Below, piece after piece: positions 19,085-28,688 of a stretch of 64,000 nt of DNA. Where the stretch lies: NCBI RefSeq assembly GCF_002813325.1, contig NZ_PHUG01000002.1, positions 186,001 through 250,000 on the forward strand, given 5' to 3'. The position numbers were made by a program, and so were the translations under genes. Source of the stretch: Janthinobacterium sp. 64 (GTDB taxonomy: Bacteria; Pseudomonadota; Gammaproteobacteria; Burkholderiales; Burkholderiaceae_D). The notes below the pieces were generated by a model. It did no database searches and had not been told where the DNA came from. It saw only the letters and a list, made by a program, of their open reading frames with translations. Numbering within the stretch: the first letter of the stretch is position 1; each line of letters opens with the position of its first letter.

Positions 19085-19348
19085 TTAATGCATATGCCCT
19101 GCGCCGTCTTGCAGCACCCCTCCGTGCACATAGCAAAGATCCTTTGCCGAACACAGGTGCCCCGTCGCGAGGTCGCAGAAGCAAAAACACGTTCTGTTTG
19201 TTCGAATGAAATGCGCGCCATCCCTGGTCATGACGCGCGTACCTGGAAGCAGTGCCTCGAGCTGCTCAATCGATGCGCCAGGCGCGCCAGCCGAACTGGC
19301 AGTGCTTAGCTCATGTGTTCCATTGAAAGGTAAAAAATGGTGTTTCAT
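19085..19348 (-). CDS. Small Cys-containing hypothetical protein
   Basis: 87 residues (MKHHFLPFNG onward), starting at 19348, where CGGAGGAGG lies directly upstream. The C-terminal third carries a cluster of cysteines (CFCFCDLATGHLC, KDLCYVHGG) that could bind metal. No family is recognised. A perfect 10-bp hairpin lies 51 bases upstream. It is probably cotranscribed with the 103-residue gene downstream. Confidence 0.6.
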   Translation of the reverse strand: MKHHFLPFNGTHELSTASSAGAPGASIEQLEALLPGTRVMTRDGAHFIRTNRTCFCFCDLATGHLCSAKDLCYVHGGVLQDGAGHMH

Positions 19349-19398
19349 GTCCTCCTCCGTACTTAGGGTTGTGGGGTGGTTGCTGAACAATAAGTTCC

Positions 19399-19438
19399 AG
19401 CCATGCGGCCGTGAATGATTGCCGCTCACCGCATGGCT
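19399..19438. promoter_or_regulatory. Perfect 10-bp inverted repeat in a gene leader
   Basis: AGCCATGCGG and CCGCATGGCT flank 20 bases whose ends can extend the stem (GTGA/TCAC). It sits in the 5' leader of the 19348 gene and is either an RNA hairpin or an operator. There is no T-run. Confidence 0.55.
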
Positions 19439-19757
19439 GTGACTATGCGATATCGCGTTCCATCACTGGGTCATGCTGAGCCTGGGATAGTTTTTCGGCG
19501 GGCCTGGCGCCGCAGGAAGCCTAGCGGCAGGCTCTGATAGTGACGCGGCTATGGACTGCTTGCCACGTGGCTGATATCTGCATTGGCCGCATGCCACGCC
19601 TGCACGCCGGACGTAGTCCGGCAGCATAGGCGTGAGATGCGCTATCCTTGACATTAGCCAGTTGCTGCAAACAGCACAAGCTGCCGCGATGCTTTACTGC
19701 ACAGGCAGGCTTGGAACGCAGCTCGCCGGCGAATGGCTGGTGCAGCCGTTGAACTGG
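19439..19757. other. Accessory gap, no convincing gene
   Basis: A 63-residue minus-strand frame (19463-19654) lacks a ribosome-binding site. Nothing else is supported in these 319 bases. Confidence 0.45.
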
Positions 19758-19961
19758 TTACTCCTCCCCATAGGGAAAACAGTAACCGCAGGCGGGACAG
19801 TCAATGCTCCAATACTGATTGATTGACCCGGAGTCGGCATTTTCCCAGTAGCGGTAGCGTGCCCATTCATGACCGCATCCGGGACACTCTCCTGGATAGC
19901 GCTCATCGTCCAGCTGCATACCTCCAGGTTCAACGCCGTTGCCAAATACTACGGTACTCAT
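19758..19961 (-). CDS. Small zinc-ribbon protein
   Basis: 67 residues (MSTVVFGNGV onward) with two CxxC knuckles, CPGCGHEW and CPACGYCFPYG, 25-30 residues apart: a classic zinc ribbon. It may bind DNA, RNA or a protein partner. GGGAGG precedes the ATG at 19961, and the stop of the upstream gene lies inside the same GAGGCTGAGATG junction, so translation is coupled. Confidence 0.72.
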   Translation of the reverse strand: MSTVVFGNGVEPGGMQLDDERYPGECPGCGHEWARYRYWENADSGSINQYWSIDCPACGYCFPYGEE

Positions 19962-19962
19962 C

Positions 19963-20304
19963 TCAGCCTCCCTGTTTATTTGCCAGGTTGACGCATGGAT
20001 GACTGCGCATCGCCCATTGCGGCAGCTTGCTGACCGATGCATGGAAAAGTGACGCGAGTGCCATGGCGTACGCCGAGACCCTGTGCCGTGCAGGACCCAG
20101 GAGCCGGCAGGTATGCGACATCTGCGGCCAGTCTGAAAGCAGGCGCGCCTTGGCTGGGCTCAGCTGAATGCCTGCCGTCAGTGCTTGGCCCTGCGGGATC
20201 ACGTTCGGGCTAGCTTGCTCCTTGCAGGCAGGGAGAATGCCGGAACCGCCAACGAGAATACAGATTGGACGGTCGTGATGCAGTAGATCGTATCGATGGG
20301 ACAT
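19963..20304 (-). CDS. Hypothetical plasmid protein
   Basis: 113 residues (MSHRYDLLHHDRP onward). The start ATG 20304 has GGAG 8 bases upstream. It begins with a short beta-rich stretch (ICILVGGSG), then LSPAKARLLSDWPQ, and ends in basic residues. I do not recognise it. It is upstream of, and translationally coupled to, the zinc-ribbon gene, and its own leader has the sequestered ribosome-binding-site layout found in two other genes here. Confidence 0.65.
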   Translation of the reverse strand: MSHRYDLLHHDRPICILVGGSGILPACKEQASPNVIPQGQALTAGIQLSPAKARLLSDWPQMSHTCRLLGPARHRVSAYAMALASLFHASVSKLPQWAMRSHPCVNLANKQGG

Positions 20305-20375
20305 GATAGTTCTCCAGAAAAGACGGAGTCACCCAAGCCCCAGGCGGGGTTTTCGGGATCCCCGCAAGTGAATGA
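20305..20375 (-). promoter_or_regulatory. Structured leader with sequestered Shine-Dalgarno
   Basis: In the mRNA sense a GCGGGG/CCCCGC stem (20344-20365) is flanked by TCAC/GTGA (20368-20371 with 20329-20332). Then CTCC (20325-20328), a T-rich spacer and GGAG (20312-20315) follow, the last being the ribosome-binding site. The architecture matches the DUF932 leader. Confidence 0.62.
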
Positions 20376-20831
20376 AATGTAAGTAGACAATCTGCGTGCA
20401 AGCTGGTCGGTGATGTGGCGATACTGGCCGCCAGACAGGAGCGCCTCAGTACATGGAATTTCCAGTACCTGTGGAGCTATTCATGTAAAAGACCTGGCCA
20501 GGTAGATGAATGGCCAGTTCACTGTTGCAAGGGCAACGTATCGGTGCCAGAGGCACCGATGAGAGTGGCGGGTAACGACCGCTACGCCTGCCGCAACGGT
20601 GCGGCAAGATCCAGTGATAAGTCCGCGATGGACAAGGACCGGAGCAACTTGAGAGCGATTCTCAACATATGCATGTCTATTTTTGCACTGGTCGCGTCGC
20701 AATGCAAGCGGCGGAAATGGCCAAGTTCGACGAAAAGCACCCTGATTTTAGAAGTTTCCCCCTTGCATTTGGCACGTCGAGGTAAGACTTCATCCGCGAC
20801 AACCGTATCGGCGCGGTGTCTATACAGGAAG
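20376..20831. other. Accessory gap with a tight hairpin
   Basis: No gene is supported. ATCGGTGCC-AGA-GGCACCGAT (20540-20560) is a perfect 9-bp stem with a 3-base loop and no T-run, about 270 bases past the DUF1173 stop. It could end that transcript with Rho or act as a binding site. Confidence 0.5.
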
Positions 20832-22064
20832 CTACATGGAGGAGCGCGCCGGGCGTGGGCCTTTGATTGGCTCGGGTAGCGGCGGCATAGGCTGGTCGGA
20901 GACCCATACCCATGCGCCTGGAGTCGCGCGCAGCTGCGCGGCCTTCTCGGCTTTAGATTTTTCGGTCCAGAAGGTGCTGATGGTATGCAAAGGCACGGGC
21001 ATGGGCCCTGCATCGAGCAGTAGCGCTGTGGCGAAACGTGCTGCATGCGTACTGTCATATGCCAGCGGTTTCATAAAATGCCGGCGTGCGCTGGTGAGTG
21101 CATGTACCAGCTGCGCCTCATGTGCATCCTCAATGGGGATCCAGTTTGCAGTTGTCGTCATCAGACTTACCGCATGGATGAGGAACGCCGCTTCAGTCTT
21201 TGGATAGATCAGTGCGCACAGGATAATGCGCAATGCTGACTCAGGATCGGCATCCTTCATCAAAAATGTCGCGGCAAAGGTGTGTTCAATTTTCTTCCAG
21301 GACTTTTCGTCAATGAACAGCGGTACGTCCGACATGTGTTTTATGGCGATTTTTTTGCCATTTACAGAATCTGCGACGCATTTGAATTCACCGACGATGA
21401 TCCCCATGCCGGTTGATCCCTCTTCAACATGACTGGTCAAGGAACCGAATTTGCGGCGGCGCCTTTCGGCGATCTCTGTTTTGCGCTGTTCGTTAAATTG
21501 CTCTGGCACGTATAAATGCTCCGAAAGCGGTCTTCCTTTGATCCTGGTACTATCCGCCACCTCCATGAGGTATTTATGGATGACGGCCTGGCTACGTTTG
21601 CCTTCCATCGCCGGCAACCATCGATTGAAGCCGGCCCGGTCGAAGAGATAATGCATGACGGCGCGCAGCGACATCTTCCTTTTTGCCACACTCACGTCGA
21701 CCGGCTCCGTCTTTTTTACCGGGTGCCTGGCTATCCCGCAGCTCTTTTTGAGGGGAAAATTGACATAGATTTCGGTGAGCGCATCGCCATTGTCGACTAC
21801 CGCCTCACCCATCAATTCACCCAGCCCAGAGTCGCTGTATTCCGGCTCAAACGATTTGCAGGACGGATGGTGCTTGTGGCCGGTGCCGGGCATGCGCTTG
21901 AGTAAGCAGCGATCCATCCTTGCAATGTACATGTCGACACCACCAGGCATACACAGGCAACGTGGCCGCTCGGAGGTGCCGTGCAGCTCGGCCAGAGCCT
22001 GCTGCAGTTCGGCGGCATTGTCATCCATACGCCGCCCTCTCACCAGATACATCGCAGTGTCCAC
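20832..22064 (-). CDS. DUF1173 plasmid protein
   Basis: A 410-residue protein of the DUF1173 family, which is confined largely to conjugative plasmids and islands. The hallmark N-terminus is present (RPRCLCMPGGVDMYIARM, LLKRMPGTGHKHHPSC, a Cys/His-rich segment that may bind metal). A mixed alpha/beta middle and a proline-rich tail follow. Function is unknown. It starts at GTG 22064 with GGAGG 4 bases upstream, inside the 10-base gap after the recombinase-like gene; an ATG 12 bases downstream is less well placed. It is probably cotranscribed with that gene. Confidence 0.82.
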   Translation of the reverse strand: MDTAMYLVRGRRMDDNAAELQQALAELHGTSERPRCLCMPGGVDMYIARMDRCLLKRMPGTGHKHHPSCKSFEPEYSDSGLGELMGEAVVDNGDALTEIYVNFPLKKSCGIARHPVKKTEPVDVSVAKRKMSLRAVMHYLFDRAGFNRWLPAMEGKRSQAVIHKYLMEVADSTRIKGRPLSEHLYVPEQFNEQRKTEIAERRRRKFGSLTSHVEEGSTGMGIIVGEFKCVADSVNGKKIAIKHMSDVPLFIDEKSWKKIEHTFAATFLMKDADPESALRIILCALIYPKTEAAFLIHAVSLMTTTANWIPIEDAHEAQLVHALTSARRHFMKPLAYDSTHAARFATALLLDAGPMPVPLHTISTFWTEKSKAEKAAQLRATPGAWVWVSDQPMPPLPEPIKGPRPARSSM

Positions 22065-22074
22065 TCAACCTCCG

Positions 22075-23019
22075 TCAGGCATGTTGCCCAAGAGCGGTCC
22101 GATGCCGTACGACTGTACTGGGATTGCCCCTGTTGTTGCCCGCCGCGAGCAAGCGCTTAACGGTAGCGCGCTCGCTGACGCCCAGCAGTGTTCCGATGGC
22201 TGCGGAGCCAACGCCACGCGTATCGAGTTTCTGTGCAATCGTTCGGCGCGCACTCATCGCCGTGATGCCGACGAAAGGCCCAAAGCTAAAAATACGTTTA
22301 TAGGCAAGCAGGATATCGCTGCACAAGTATTGTATTCCGGCGCTGGTCTTCTTTTGTACGATCCGCATGTTCTCGCCGTCCGGGCGCAGAAAAAGCTTCG
22401 AGAAAGGAGCAAGCCCGCGGAAATGCTCGGCGTCGCCGATTCCCTGGTGTTTCGAGATCCTTTGGACAAGGTACAGGTCAATTGCCATATTCACTGCATC
22501 GCAGCAGAAATACACGGGCCGTTGCGTACCGTTGATGGCAACCTCTGGCCGAATGATGGATTGCGCGCGCACCGATCCGTCCGATGCAAGATAGTCGCGC
22601 ACTTCCAGTCTGGCGATTTCCAGGGGCTTCGCTGCGGTAGAGAACAGGATCATCAGCAGCGCGACATCGCGTTGCGCATTTCGGCTATGCTGCCGAAGCT
22701 GCTGCGCTAGCGCATCGACCTGCTCGTCTGGCACTACGCATTTCTTCATGCGCGAGTGACAAGCGCGCTCCGGCGTGTAATGCTCCAGCGCCTCGAGGTA
22801 GGCGCTGCGATTGTCGCGCAGCATACGCGCCGTAGGAATGGCATAATCGGGCACATCGACCACGCCGACGATGGATTGCAGGTCGCGCGCAATGAGCCGG
22901 ACTCGGTGCTGTATCGCCGTCCGCTTCAAGGTATACGCTTCGCCAACCTGCCCGTACGTCTGCCCTGACATCACGCGTTTAATCATATCAATTGATGCGG
23001 CGACATAGGCGGTGTCCAT
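22075..23019 (-). CDS. Tyrosine-recombinase-like protein, catalytic residues altered
   Basis: 314 residues, with good GGGAG before the ATG. An N-terminal helix-turn-helix (SGQTYGQVGEAYTLKRTAIQHR, about 18-40) precedes a recombinase-like core. FSTAAKPLEIARLEVRDY (126-143) aligns with the first-Arg box but has Lys131. SARRTIAQKL (257-266) aligns with the H-x-x-R box with Ser for His. GTLLGVSERATVKRLL (276-291) aligns with the GHSS box without the second His, and there is no nucleophilic Tyr. It is probably a DNA-binding regulator or accessory factor, not an active integrase. It is divergent from a second such gene at 23649. Confidence 0.68.
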   Translation of the reverse strand: MDTAYVAASIDMIKRVMSGQTYGQVGEAYTLKRTAIQHRVRLIARDLQSIVGVVDVPDYAIPTARMLRDNRSAYLEALEHYTPERACHSRMKKCVVPDEQVDALAQQLRQHSRNAQRDVALLMILFSTAAKPLEIARLEVRDYLASDGSVRAQSIIRPEVAINGTQRPVYFCCDAVNMAIDLYLVQRISKHQGIGDAEHFRGLAPFSKLFLRPDGENMRIVQKKTSAGIQYLCSDILLAYKRIFSFGPFVGITAMSARRTIAQKLDTRGVGSAAIGTLLGVSERATVKRLLAAGNNRGNPSTVVRHRTALGQHA

Positions 23020-23648
23020 GTAAATCTCCCAATCATTCAGCTGAGAGCATCATGCCTCGCAATCCCTTCCGTCAGTAACCAATAGCGTCACGTTTTTAGT
23101 AGGCTTTTGGATCAGCATCGCACAGCGCCATAGCCGCCAGCATCTGTCTATGGCGGGACAGGAACACAGCTGCAGGCAATATGGAGCGCTACCAAAAGTG
23201 CATGCTATGCGCACGGCTACGCGTGAGGATGCACTATGCATCGATTGTTTGCGCTACAGTGATCATTGTGATGATCGTGTGTGCGCCTGGACTAATATCG
23301 AGCACCATCTGGCGTCCGCTTAGTTCTCACCCTACATCCACAGGGAAGCTGATGATGCGCGTATCTTTACTTGCCAAGGCACCCGCCATATATCAGGGCA
23401 CCCTTCGCATCAACACCACTCCAGAGGCGAAAGTGCACACTCCCTCGCGCCTGCGCATGCGCAGGCGTCCCTGCATATTGACGCCACCGGCAAATCGTAG
23501 AACCGCCTTCGGCCCGATTCATACAAACACCGACCAAACGAAGCGAGAAGGGTTGGCCAGGCACACCTCCGACTTAATAGGCCAAAACCGCCAGCCAATG
23601 AAAATATAATACAATACCTTCGTTAGCGCAATTAACTGAGGTTAACTT
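23020..23648. promoter_or_regulatory. Divergent region with a 20-bp perfect palindrome
   Basis: 629 bases between the two divergent recombinase-like genes. A perfect 20-bp palindrome, CGCCTGCGCATGCGCAGGCG, lies at 23448-23467. A 142-residue plus-strand frame across it has no ribosome-binding site and an odd composition, so I do not call it. Confidence 0.6.
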
Positions 23649-24223
23649 ATGACAAACAGATCACCGCGCTTACGCGCGGCCAACACCGTCTACAAAAGGA
23701 GCCTCTTATGGGCCGCCGATCCAAAAACAGCCTTTCACCGCTGGCTTGAAAAAGACGCGTACGAGGAAGGTCACAACTTCAGCGCCAAGACCATCGCGGT
23801 CTACACGTCGATGTGGGCGATCTTCATTGCCCACCTGCGGACATTCCGCGGCAAAAGCATCGTGCTGGCCGATGAAGAGGATATCCGTCACTTCCTGGAT
23901 CAGGCGCATGTATGCAAACGTGTCGAAGCGCGCCAGCGCTATGCGCTACTGCTGCGGCGCGCTTACGCTGCCTTGCAGCAAGCCGATCCTGATTTCGTCA
24001 ATCCGACCGAGGCGACCTTCCGCCCGGCAACCCAGCCTGCCGACGAAAAGCCGATGCCCTTTCTGCTCCCAGCTGAACGAGTACGCGTGTTTGCCCTGCT
24101 ATGCGATACCAGCGATCCGCAGGATCAGGAGAACCTGGTGCGCATCCGCGCCAAGGCGATGTGTGCGTTGATGCTGGGCGCCGGGTTTAAGCCTGGTCAA
24201 GCCAACATAACCTCAGTTAATTG
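23629..24223. repeat. 16-bp perfect inverted repeat spanning the start and middle of a recombinase-like gene
   Basis: CAATTAACTGAGGTTA at 23629-23644 contains the ribosome-binding site of the 23649 gene. Its exact complement, TAACCTCAGTTAATTG, lies at 24208-24223 inside the same gene, just after the altered first-Arg box. The arms are 563 bases apart. Confidence 0.85.
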
Positions 24224-24713
24224 TGTAGGACATGGGCGCGAACGGTTTATCGTTGCGCCGCAATGCGGTACCATGACGTCTCATCGGGCCCTGGTGCATC
24301 CGGCTGCCTGGCCGGCGATTGACCGATGGCTGGCGTTGAGCGGAAGCGAAGGATTGATGTTTCCCGGCGCGCCCTCGGACAAGGAGCATCCGGTCGACTA
24401 TGCACGAGCATTCATCGGTGCGAAAAAACTGCTGGCGGACCTGGGGACAATGGCTGGCGGCGAACGGGTCAGTCCGCAAACCCTGCGCAACTCCTACGGC
24501 GCCAGCCTGCTCGAGGATGGACTGGGCCTGGACGCCGTGCGGGAATACATGGGCTACTCCAGGATGGAGTTTGCCCGGCGCTTTTCACATGCCCATGCGG
24601 CATGGTGCCGCCGTTCCGGGCTACAGCAAAGCACGATAGAATCGACGTCCAGCAACAATCTGAACAATGCTCCACCACCCTCTTCTGAAAGCTGCCACGA
24701 TGCATCCGATTAA
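23649..24713 (+). CDS. Tyrosine-recombinase-like protein, catalytic residues altered
   Basis: 354 residues. Residues about 25-115 form a core-binding-like helical domain (TIAVYTSMWAIFIAHLRTF). The catalytic-domain-like half has LGAGFKPGQANITSV (176-190, Lys181 for the first Arg), PQTLRNSYGASLLEDG (276-291, Gln277 for His, Arg280 kept), YMGYSRMEFARRFSHA (300-315, Tyr303 for the second His, Phe312 where Tyr is expected). It shares the Lys substitution with the divergent protein. A binding rather than cutting role is likely. It starts at 23649 with GAGG 7 bases upstream, inside one arm of an inverted repeat. Confidence 0.7.
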   Translation: MTNRSPRLRAANTVYKRSLLWAADPKTAFHRWLEKDAYEEGHNFSAKTIAVYTSMWAIFIAHLRTFRGKSIVLADEEDIRHFLDQAHVCKRVEARQRYALLLRRAYAALQQADPDFVNPTEATFRPATQPADEKPMPFLLPAERVRVFALLCDTSDPQDQENLVRIRAKAMCALMLGAGFKPGQANITSVNCVGHGRERFIVAPQCGTMTSHRALVHPAAWPAIDRWLALSGSEGLMFPGAPSDKEHPVDYARAFIGAKKLLADLGTMAGGERVSPQTLRNSYGASLLEDGLGLDAVREYMGYSRMEFARRFSHAHAAWCRRSGLQQSTIESTSSNNLNNAPPPSSESCHDASD

Positions 24714-25047
24714 TCCAGCGGCAGAACAACGTATCACCGAGCTAGAAAACGCCCTTGCAAAAGCGGTCGACTATTTGCGCTCATTACCATTGAATCCGTC
24801 GAACCACCACGCCGCGACGGCTGCCGACCAGGTCCTGCAACAACCTGCCCTGCCAGTACACATGCTGTCGGGAACGGTGATGGCATCGGCCGGTGTGCTA
24901 CTGCTGCGCGCCACGCTGCAAGGCAATCAGCTCGCCGTGCAAACAGCTGATCCAGGAACGGTGCCGGCCGCCTTCCGGGAACAGCATGCAGCGCAGCTGC
25001 GCGCGGCACTTATCCGCGGCATCACCATCGACCTGTCGGCTACATAA
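24700..25047 (+). CDS. Small hypothetical protein downstream of recombinase-like gene
   Basis: 115 residues from ATG 24700 (MHPINPAAEQRITELENALAKAV), overlapping the end of the upstream gene by 14 bases. An ATG at 24667 would add 11 residues. The N-terminus is a probable coiled coil; the rest is Ala-rich with a hydrophobic stretch (HMLSGTVMASAGVLLLRATL). There is no strong ribosome-binding site, so translation would depend on the upstream gene. Family unknown. It is convergent with rep. Confidence 0.5.
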   Translation: MHPINPAAEQRITELENALAKAVDYLRSLPLNPSNHHAATAADQVLQQPALPVHMLSGTVMASAGVLLLRATLQGNQLAVQTADPGTVPAAFREQHAAQLRAALIRGITIDLSAT

Positions 25048-25139
25048 AGTCCATGGTGCGGTCTGACACTGGGCTGCTTTGCATATGCAGGCCGAACAAG
25101 ACACCGAAAGTGGCGCCGCAGCTGATCCTGCGCGCGAAG

Positions 25140-26489
25140 CTAGCGTGGTGCCAGGCTGAACTGTTCAACGAAGGCCGCCAGTGCCTCAATGGTCGGTTCA
25201 CCCCATAGCTCCTGGGCGTACCAGTTGGTAAACAGCGAGCGTGCCAGGACGTTCTCGACGCCGCGGTCCAGATTGACGGCCGTGTTCGTATTCTGATCCT
25301 TGAAGCGCTCAAAAATGGCGTTGCGATCGGCGTTATCGAGTTCGTTGTACAGGTCATACGCGTCCTGCGCGCGCGCCGCGAGGAACTTCTCCAATACCGT
25401 TGTGCCGCTGTCTTTCTTGGCGACGCTATTTTTTGCCGCGCTGCTTTTGAGCTGCAAGTTTTTCGCCGCATCAGCTCCCTGCTTCATCGTCCAACGGAAA
25501 TAGGCAGCTGGAGAATCCAGTGGCGCACTACTCTTGTGATCAATCCGAGCCTGAACAAAGGCCACGGCGCTGCGGATCTTGTCGTCGCCATGCTGCGCCA
25601 TCACATCAGCTGCATCGACCTGGGTCAGACCGAATTTCATGATGCTGCCCATCAGTTCCAGATCGATGACGGGCGGCGCTGCAAAACCAAGCTGCGGCTG
25701 CTTGGTATGCTCGACGCGAAACTGCAGGCGCTCGACGCGCCGGCCCACGCGGTGTTCGATGAGCTCAACCTGGATATCCGTGAGCGCATTGATCTCTGCC
25801 ATCGCTGGCCGAATGACATCGCGCTTGAAATATTTATACTGCGGCGGTGGCGCATCCGCGGAAACAGGATTGCCGGTCAGCGCACCATACCAGTGTTCAT
25901 ACGTCTCGATCAGCGTGACCTTGGATGGATTGGTGGCATAGCGGCGGCAAATTTCATACAGCGCGAGCGACGAACCGGAACGCAGCAAGCCCTGGTAGAA
26001 AATGCTGAACCGCGTGTAAGTTCCCGGGGCCATGACCAGCTCATGCACTTCCGGTGGAAATGCAAAGCCAAACCAGACCTGCCCGGAATGCTTTTTCAAG
26101 CCCATCGGATTGACCAGCGTGACCGAAGCGACCAGGCGCTCGGACGTCCACTGGCGGTCATTTTCCATCAGCAGCTTGATGTTTTGCATCTCTTCGAGCT
26201 GGGCCTTCAGGAACTCGGTGTCTTTGCTATCGTAGGCAGCATCACGCGCCAGATCTGCCAAGCGAATCCAGAAGTATTTTTTTGACGCCGGCGTATCGAT
26301 CGGCGAATTGACGCCCGTGACCTTCAGCTGCTGGGCGTGATACATCATGACGTTGAACACCTTACGGGTGAGCAAAGACATCTTGCCTTCCCGCACGCGC
26401 AGACCGATCGCATCATTCGTCTTGCGAAATTCCATCGATGGTGATGTCAGTTCGCCATTCTTGGCTGCTTTGGGTTTTCTCGTTGCCAC
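25140..26489 (-). CDS. rep: Rep_3-type replication initiator protein
   Basis: A 449-residue initiator with paired winged-helix domains: residues about 20-150 (MSLLTRKVFNVMMYHAQQ, FWIRLADLARDAAYDSKD) and about 150-270 (YTRFSIFYQGLLRSGSSLALYEICRRYA, the typical helix of the second winged helix). The C-terminal 180 residues are an extension beyond the usual Rep_3 length. It would bind iterons at the adjacent origin and recruit host helicase. It starts at GTG 26489 with GAGGA 7 bases upstream; no ATG fits better. The iteron field lies immediately upstream, so Rep probably also autoregulates. Confidence 0.88.
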   Translation of the reverse strand: MATRKPKAAKNGELTSPSMEFRKTNDAIGLRVREGKMSLLTRKVFNVMMYHAQQLKVTGVNSPIDTPASKKYFWIRLADLARDAAYDSKDTEFLKAQLEEMQNIKLLMENDRQWTSERLVASVTLVNPMGLKKHSGQVWFGFAFPPEVHELVMAPGTYTRFSIFYQGLLRSGSSLALYEICRRYATNPSKVTLIETYEHWYGALTGNPVSADAPPPQYKYFKRDVIRPAMAEINALTDIQVELIEHRVGRRVERLQFRVEHTKQPQLGFAAPPVIDLELMGSIMKFGLTQVDAADVMAQHGDDKIRSAVAFVQARIDHKSSAPLDSPAAYFRWTMKQGADAAKNLQLKSSAAKNSVAKKDSGTTVLEKFLAARAQDAYDLYNELDNADRNAIFERFKDQNTNTAVNLDRGVENVLARSLFTNWYAQELWGEPTIEALAAFVEQFSLAPR

Positions 26490-26679
26490 GCCGATCCTCT
26501 TTCATCGAGAAAGCATGGCTCCACATGCCCATACTCGCCTTTACATGGTGCGAACTATAACGCGAATTGACTCACCTTTGCATGCTCGCACAGGAAATTT
26601 CACCAAAAAAAGTGATTTTTTTTTGAAAAATAATTCACCTTAAAATCGGACCACATACTGCGGACATGCACCGTTGACT

Positions 26680-28412
26680 AACAAGCTCCCTGTGCAAGCT
26701 CACCTGATATCACAGCCACATAAACAAGCATCTGACACCAGAGCCGCATGGCTGGCTGTGTCCAGTACTATTGCATCGACACGTCCATCGAACCAGCAAT
26801 CTACCCAGAGCTACGCAATTTCGTCCATCACGTCCTTCATGCTCCCTGTGCAATCTCACCTATCGACGCTGTAGACGCCTCGCAGTGCCCTCAACCACAT
26901 ACCACTCGACCAAATTGACCTATTTCGCGTAAAAACGGCACCTGAAGACCATAGCACGCCAGCACACCGCCACAAATATCCAGCACTACCAAAAGCACTC
27001 CCCGTGGAAGCTCCTGCAAGAGACATCTCGAGGCGATACCAAGGCCTCTATCTAACGGCAATCAAATCTACTCCCTGTAAAACCTCCCCAAAAAAACTGA
27101 CAGCCCACTGCTGTAACAACGCAAGACCACCGCTGGCCAGTAGTACCCGGCAAAAGAACAGCCTAAACTCATACAGCACTTCACCCGCCTCCACCCGAAG
27201 CAGCGCCTGATGGGAAAAAGTTATCCACATCTCCTCTTAAACACTGTCCCTGTGAAAACTCACCTTGATGACCTTCAGTCACCGTATCCCCTCCCCTCGG
27301 TACCCGTACAGTCTCACCATAAAAACATTCACTCCCTGACACGACTCACCGAACTCCCTGTACAGCCTCACCCCTGTCCCCGGCCAAGCTCACCGAATCC
27401 CCCGGAAAGCCGCATGAATGCTCGGTCTACGCGCGCTTAATTTGTATTTAAGGTTTTAAAAGGGTTCTTTATCAAAAAACCTCTCAAGCAAAAAAATATC
27501 CCAATGAACGTTTAACGATGACTCAACTGCCTAGAAATAGAGATAATTTAGTAAAAAATCAAGAAATTTCACTTGCTATAAAACAATGATATCGCTTCAT
27601 AAAGAACATAAGCCATGCAATACAAGCAAATGTACTAGCTTTGCATGCATAGCGCATACAAAAAACATCGTCAGGACATGGACTACTCGATTTCGACATT
27701 AAGACACTAAAAAACTTTCCATAAACAAAACTAATCTGGCGACCACATACTATGTGAGACATATCTCTTTAACAAATGATAGATCGATAGCAACACTCTC
27801 TTACTCTGCCCCTGTAGAAGCTCCCCATAGGTAAATAGCGAGAAAAAGTATGGGTTAAATTGTTATAAAAACATCATTTTCTGCAAAAAACACATTCTAT
27901 CTTTACCAATTAAGCAATTGATTAATAAATAAACAAAGAATGAGTCTCATCAATCTTAGTCCCTGTAAAAGCTCCTGCATGATCCCTCTGAGCTCAAATT
28001 TCAACATACTGTCAGTCCGTAGATACATATTTTCATCGCAAACGTTATCCAGACAGGATTCTAAAGGTGAGGTATTACAGGGAGTGTGAATCAAGATTAC
28101 TGGAGAATGCTTTACGAAAGTTTCTAAAAGGAAACTAACATACCCGCCAAGTTTTCAGATCGCTCTGCTTCAGACTAATTTTCATCCACTCGGATCACGT
28201 CCGACCAGTACCTGGACAGACAGTTTGCTATGAATTCAGAGAATATTTGCTTGCTTGACCTGATGTCCCTGTAAAGGCTCACCATATACCGACTTCCTTT
28301 CCTAACGCTCCCTGTAAAAGCTCCCCAAACGTACCTGGGTCAATAGATCACTTATTAAGTTATCAATAAATCAATGCATGAGCTATGTTCGTGGTCCCTG
28401 TTCAAGCTCACC
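26680..28412. repeat. oriV: Plasmid origin region with about 15 dispersed 20-bp iterons
   Basis: The consensus STCCCTGTRMAAGCTCACCT or close variants occurs at 26686, 26842, 26998, 27071, 27246, 27301, 27332, 27354, 27376, 27808, 27959, 28265, 28308 and 28393 on the plus strand, and at 28065-28084 on the minus strand. Spacing is irregular (22 to over 400 bases) with a dense cluster at 27246-27395. The DNA between is strongly AT-rich (27430-27960) and gene-free, as expected for an unwinding region. It lies between rep and parA. These are best read as Rep-binding iterons. Some copies could serve another protein. Confidence 0.85.
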
Positions 28413-28688
28413 TATAACAGGCCTTGAGTATCTTCATCGCATTTATTGAATGAAAAACAATTAAATTCTGTCGTACAGACATGGACATCCGCTTTTCACA
28501 TACCATAACGACAATTTTCACCCTCATGAAGGCCTGAAAAACGCATCCAGGCTTTTAAAAGAGACTATTCCTTTTAACTTGTCGATAGACTTTATTTTCG
28601 TCAATCTCCCTTTATTTGGAAAAGTTCGATTGAAAAGTACATTGAAACCCGCTATCATCATTGAAATAATCATCACCACGGGATCCAC

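Noticed and set aside
23181..23609. 142-residue plus-strand frame between the recombinase-like genes
   Set aside because: No ribosome-binding site; it runs through the 20-bp palindrome and has a composition unlike the neighbouring genes.
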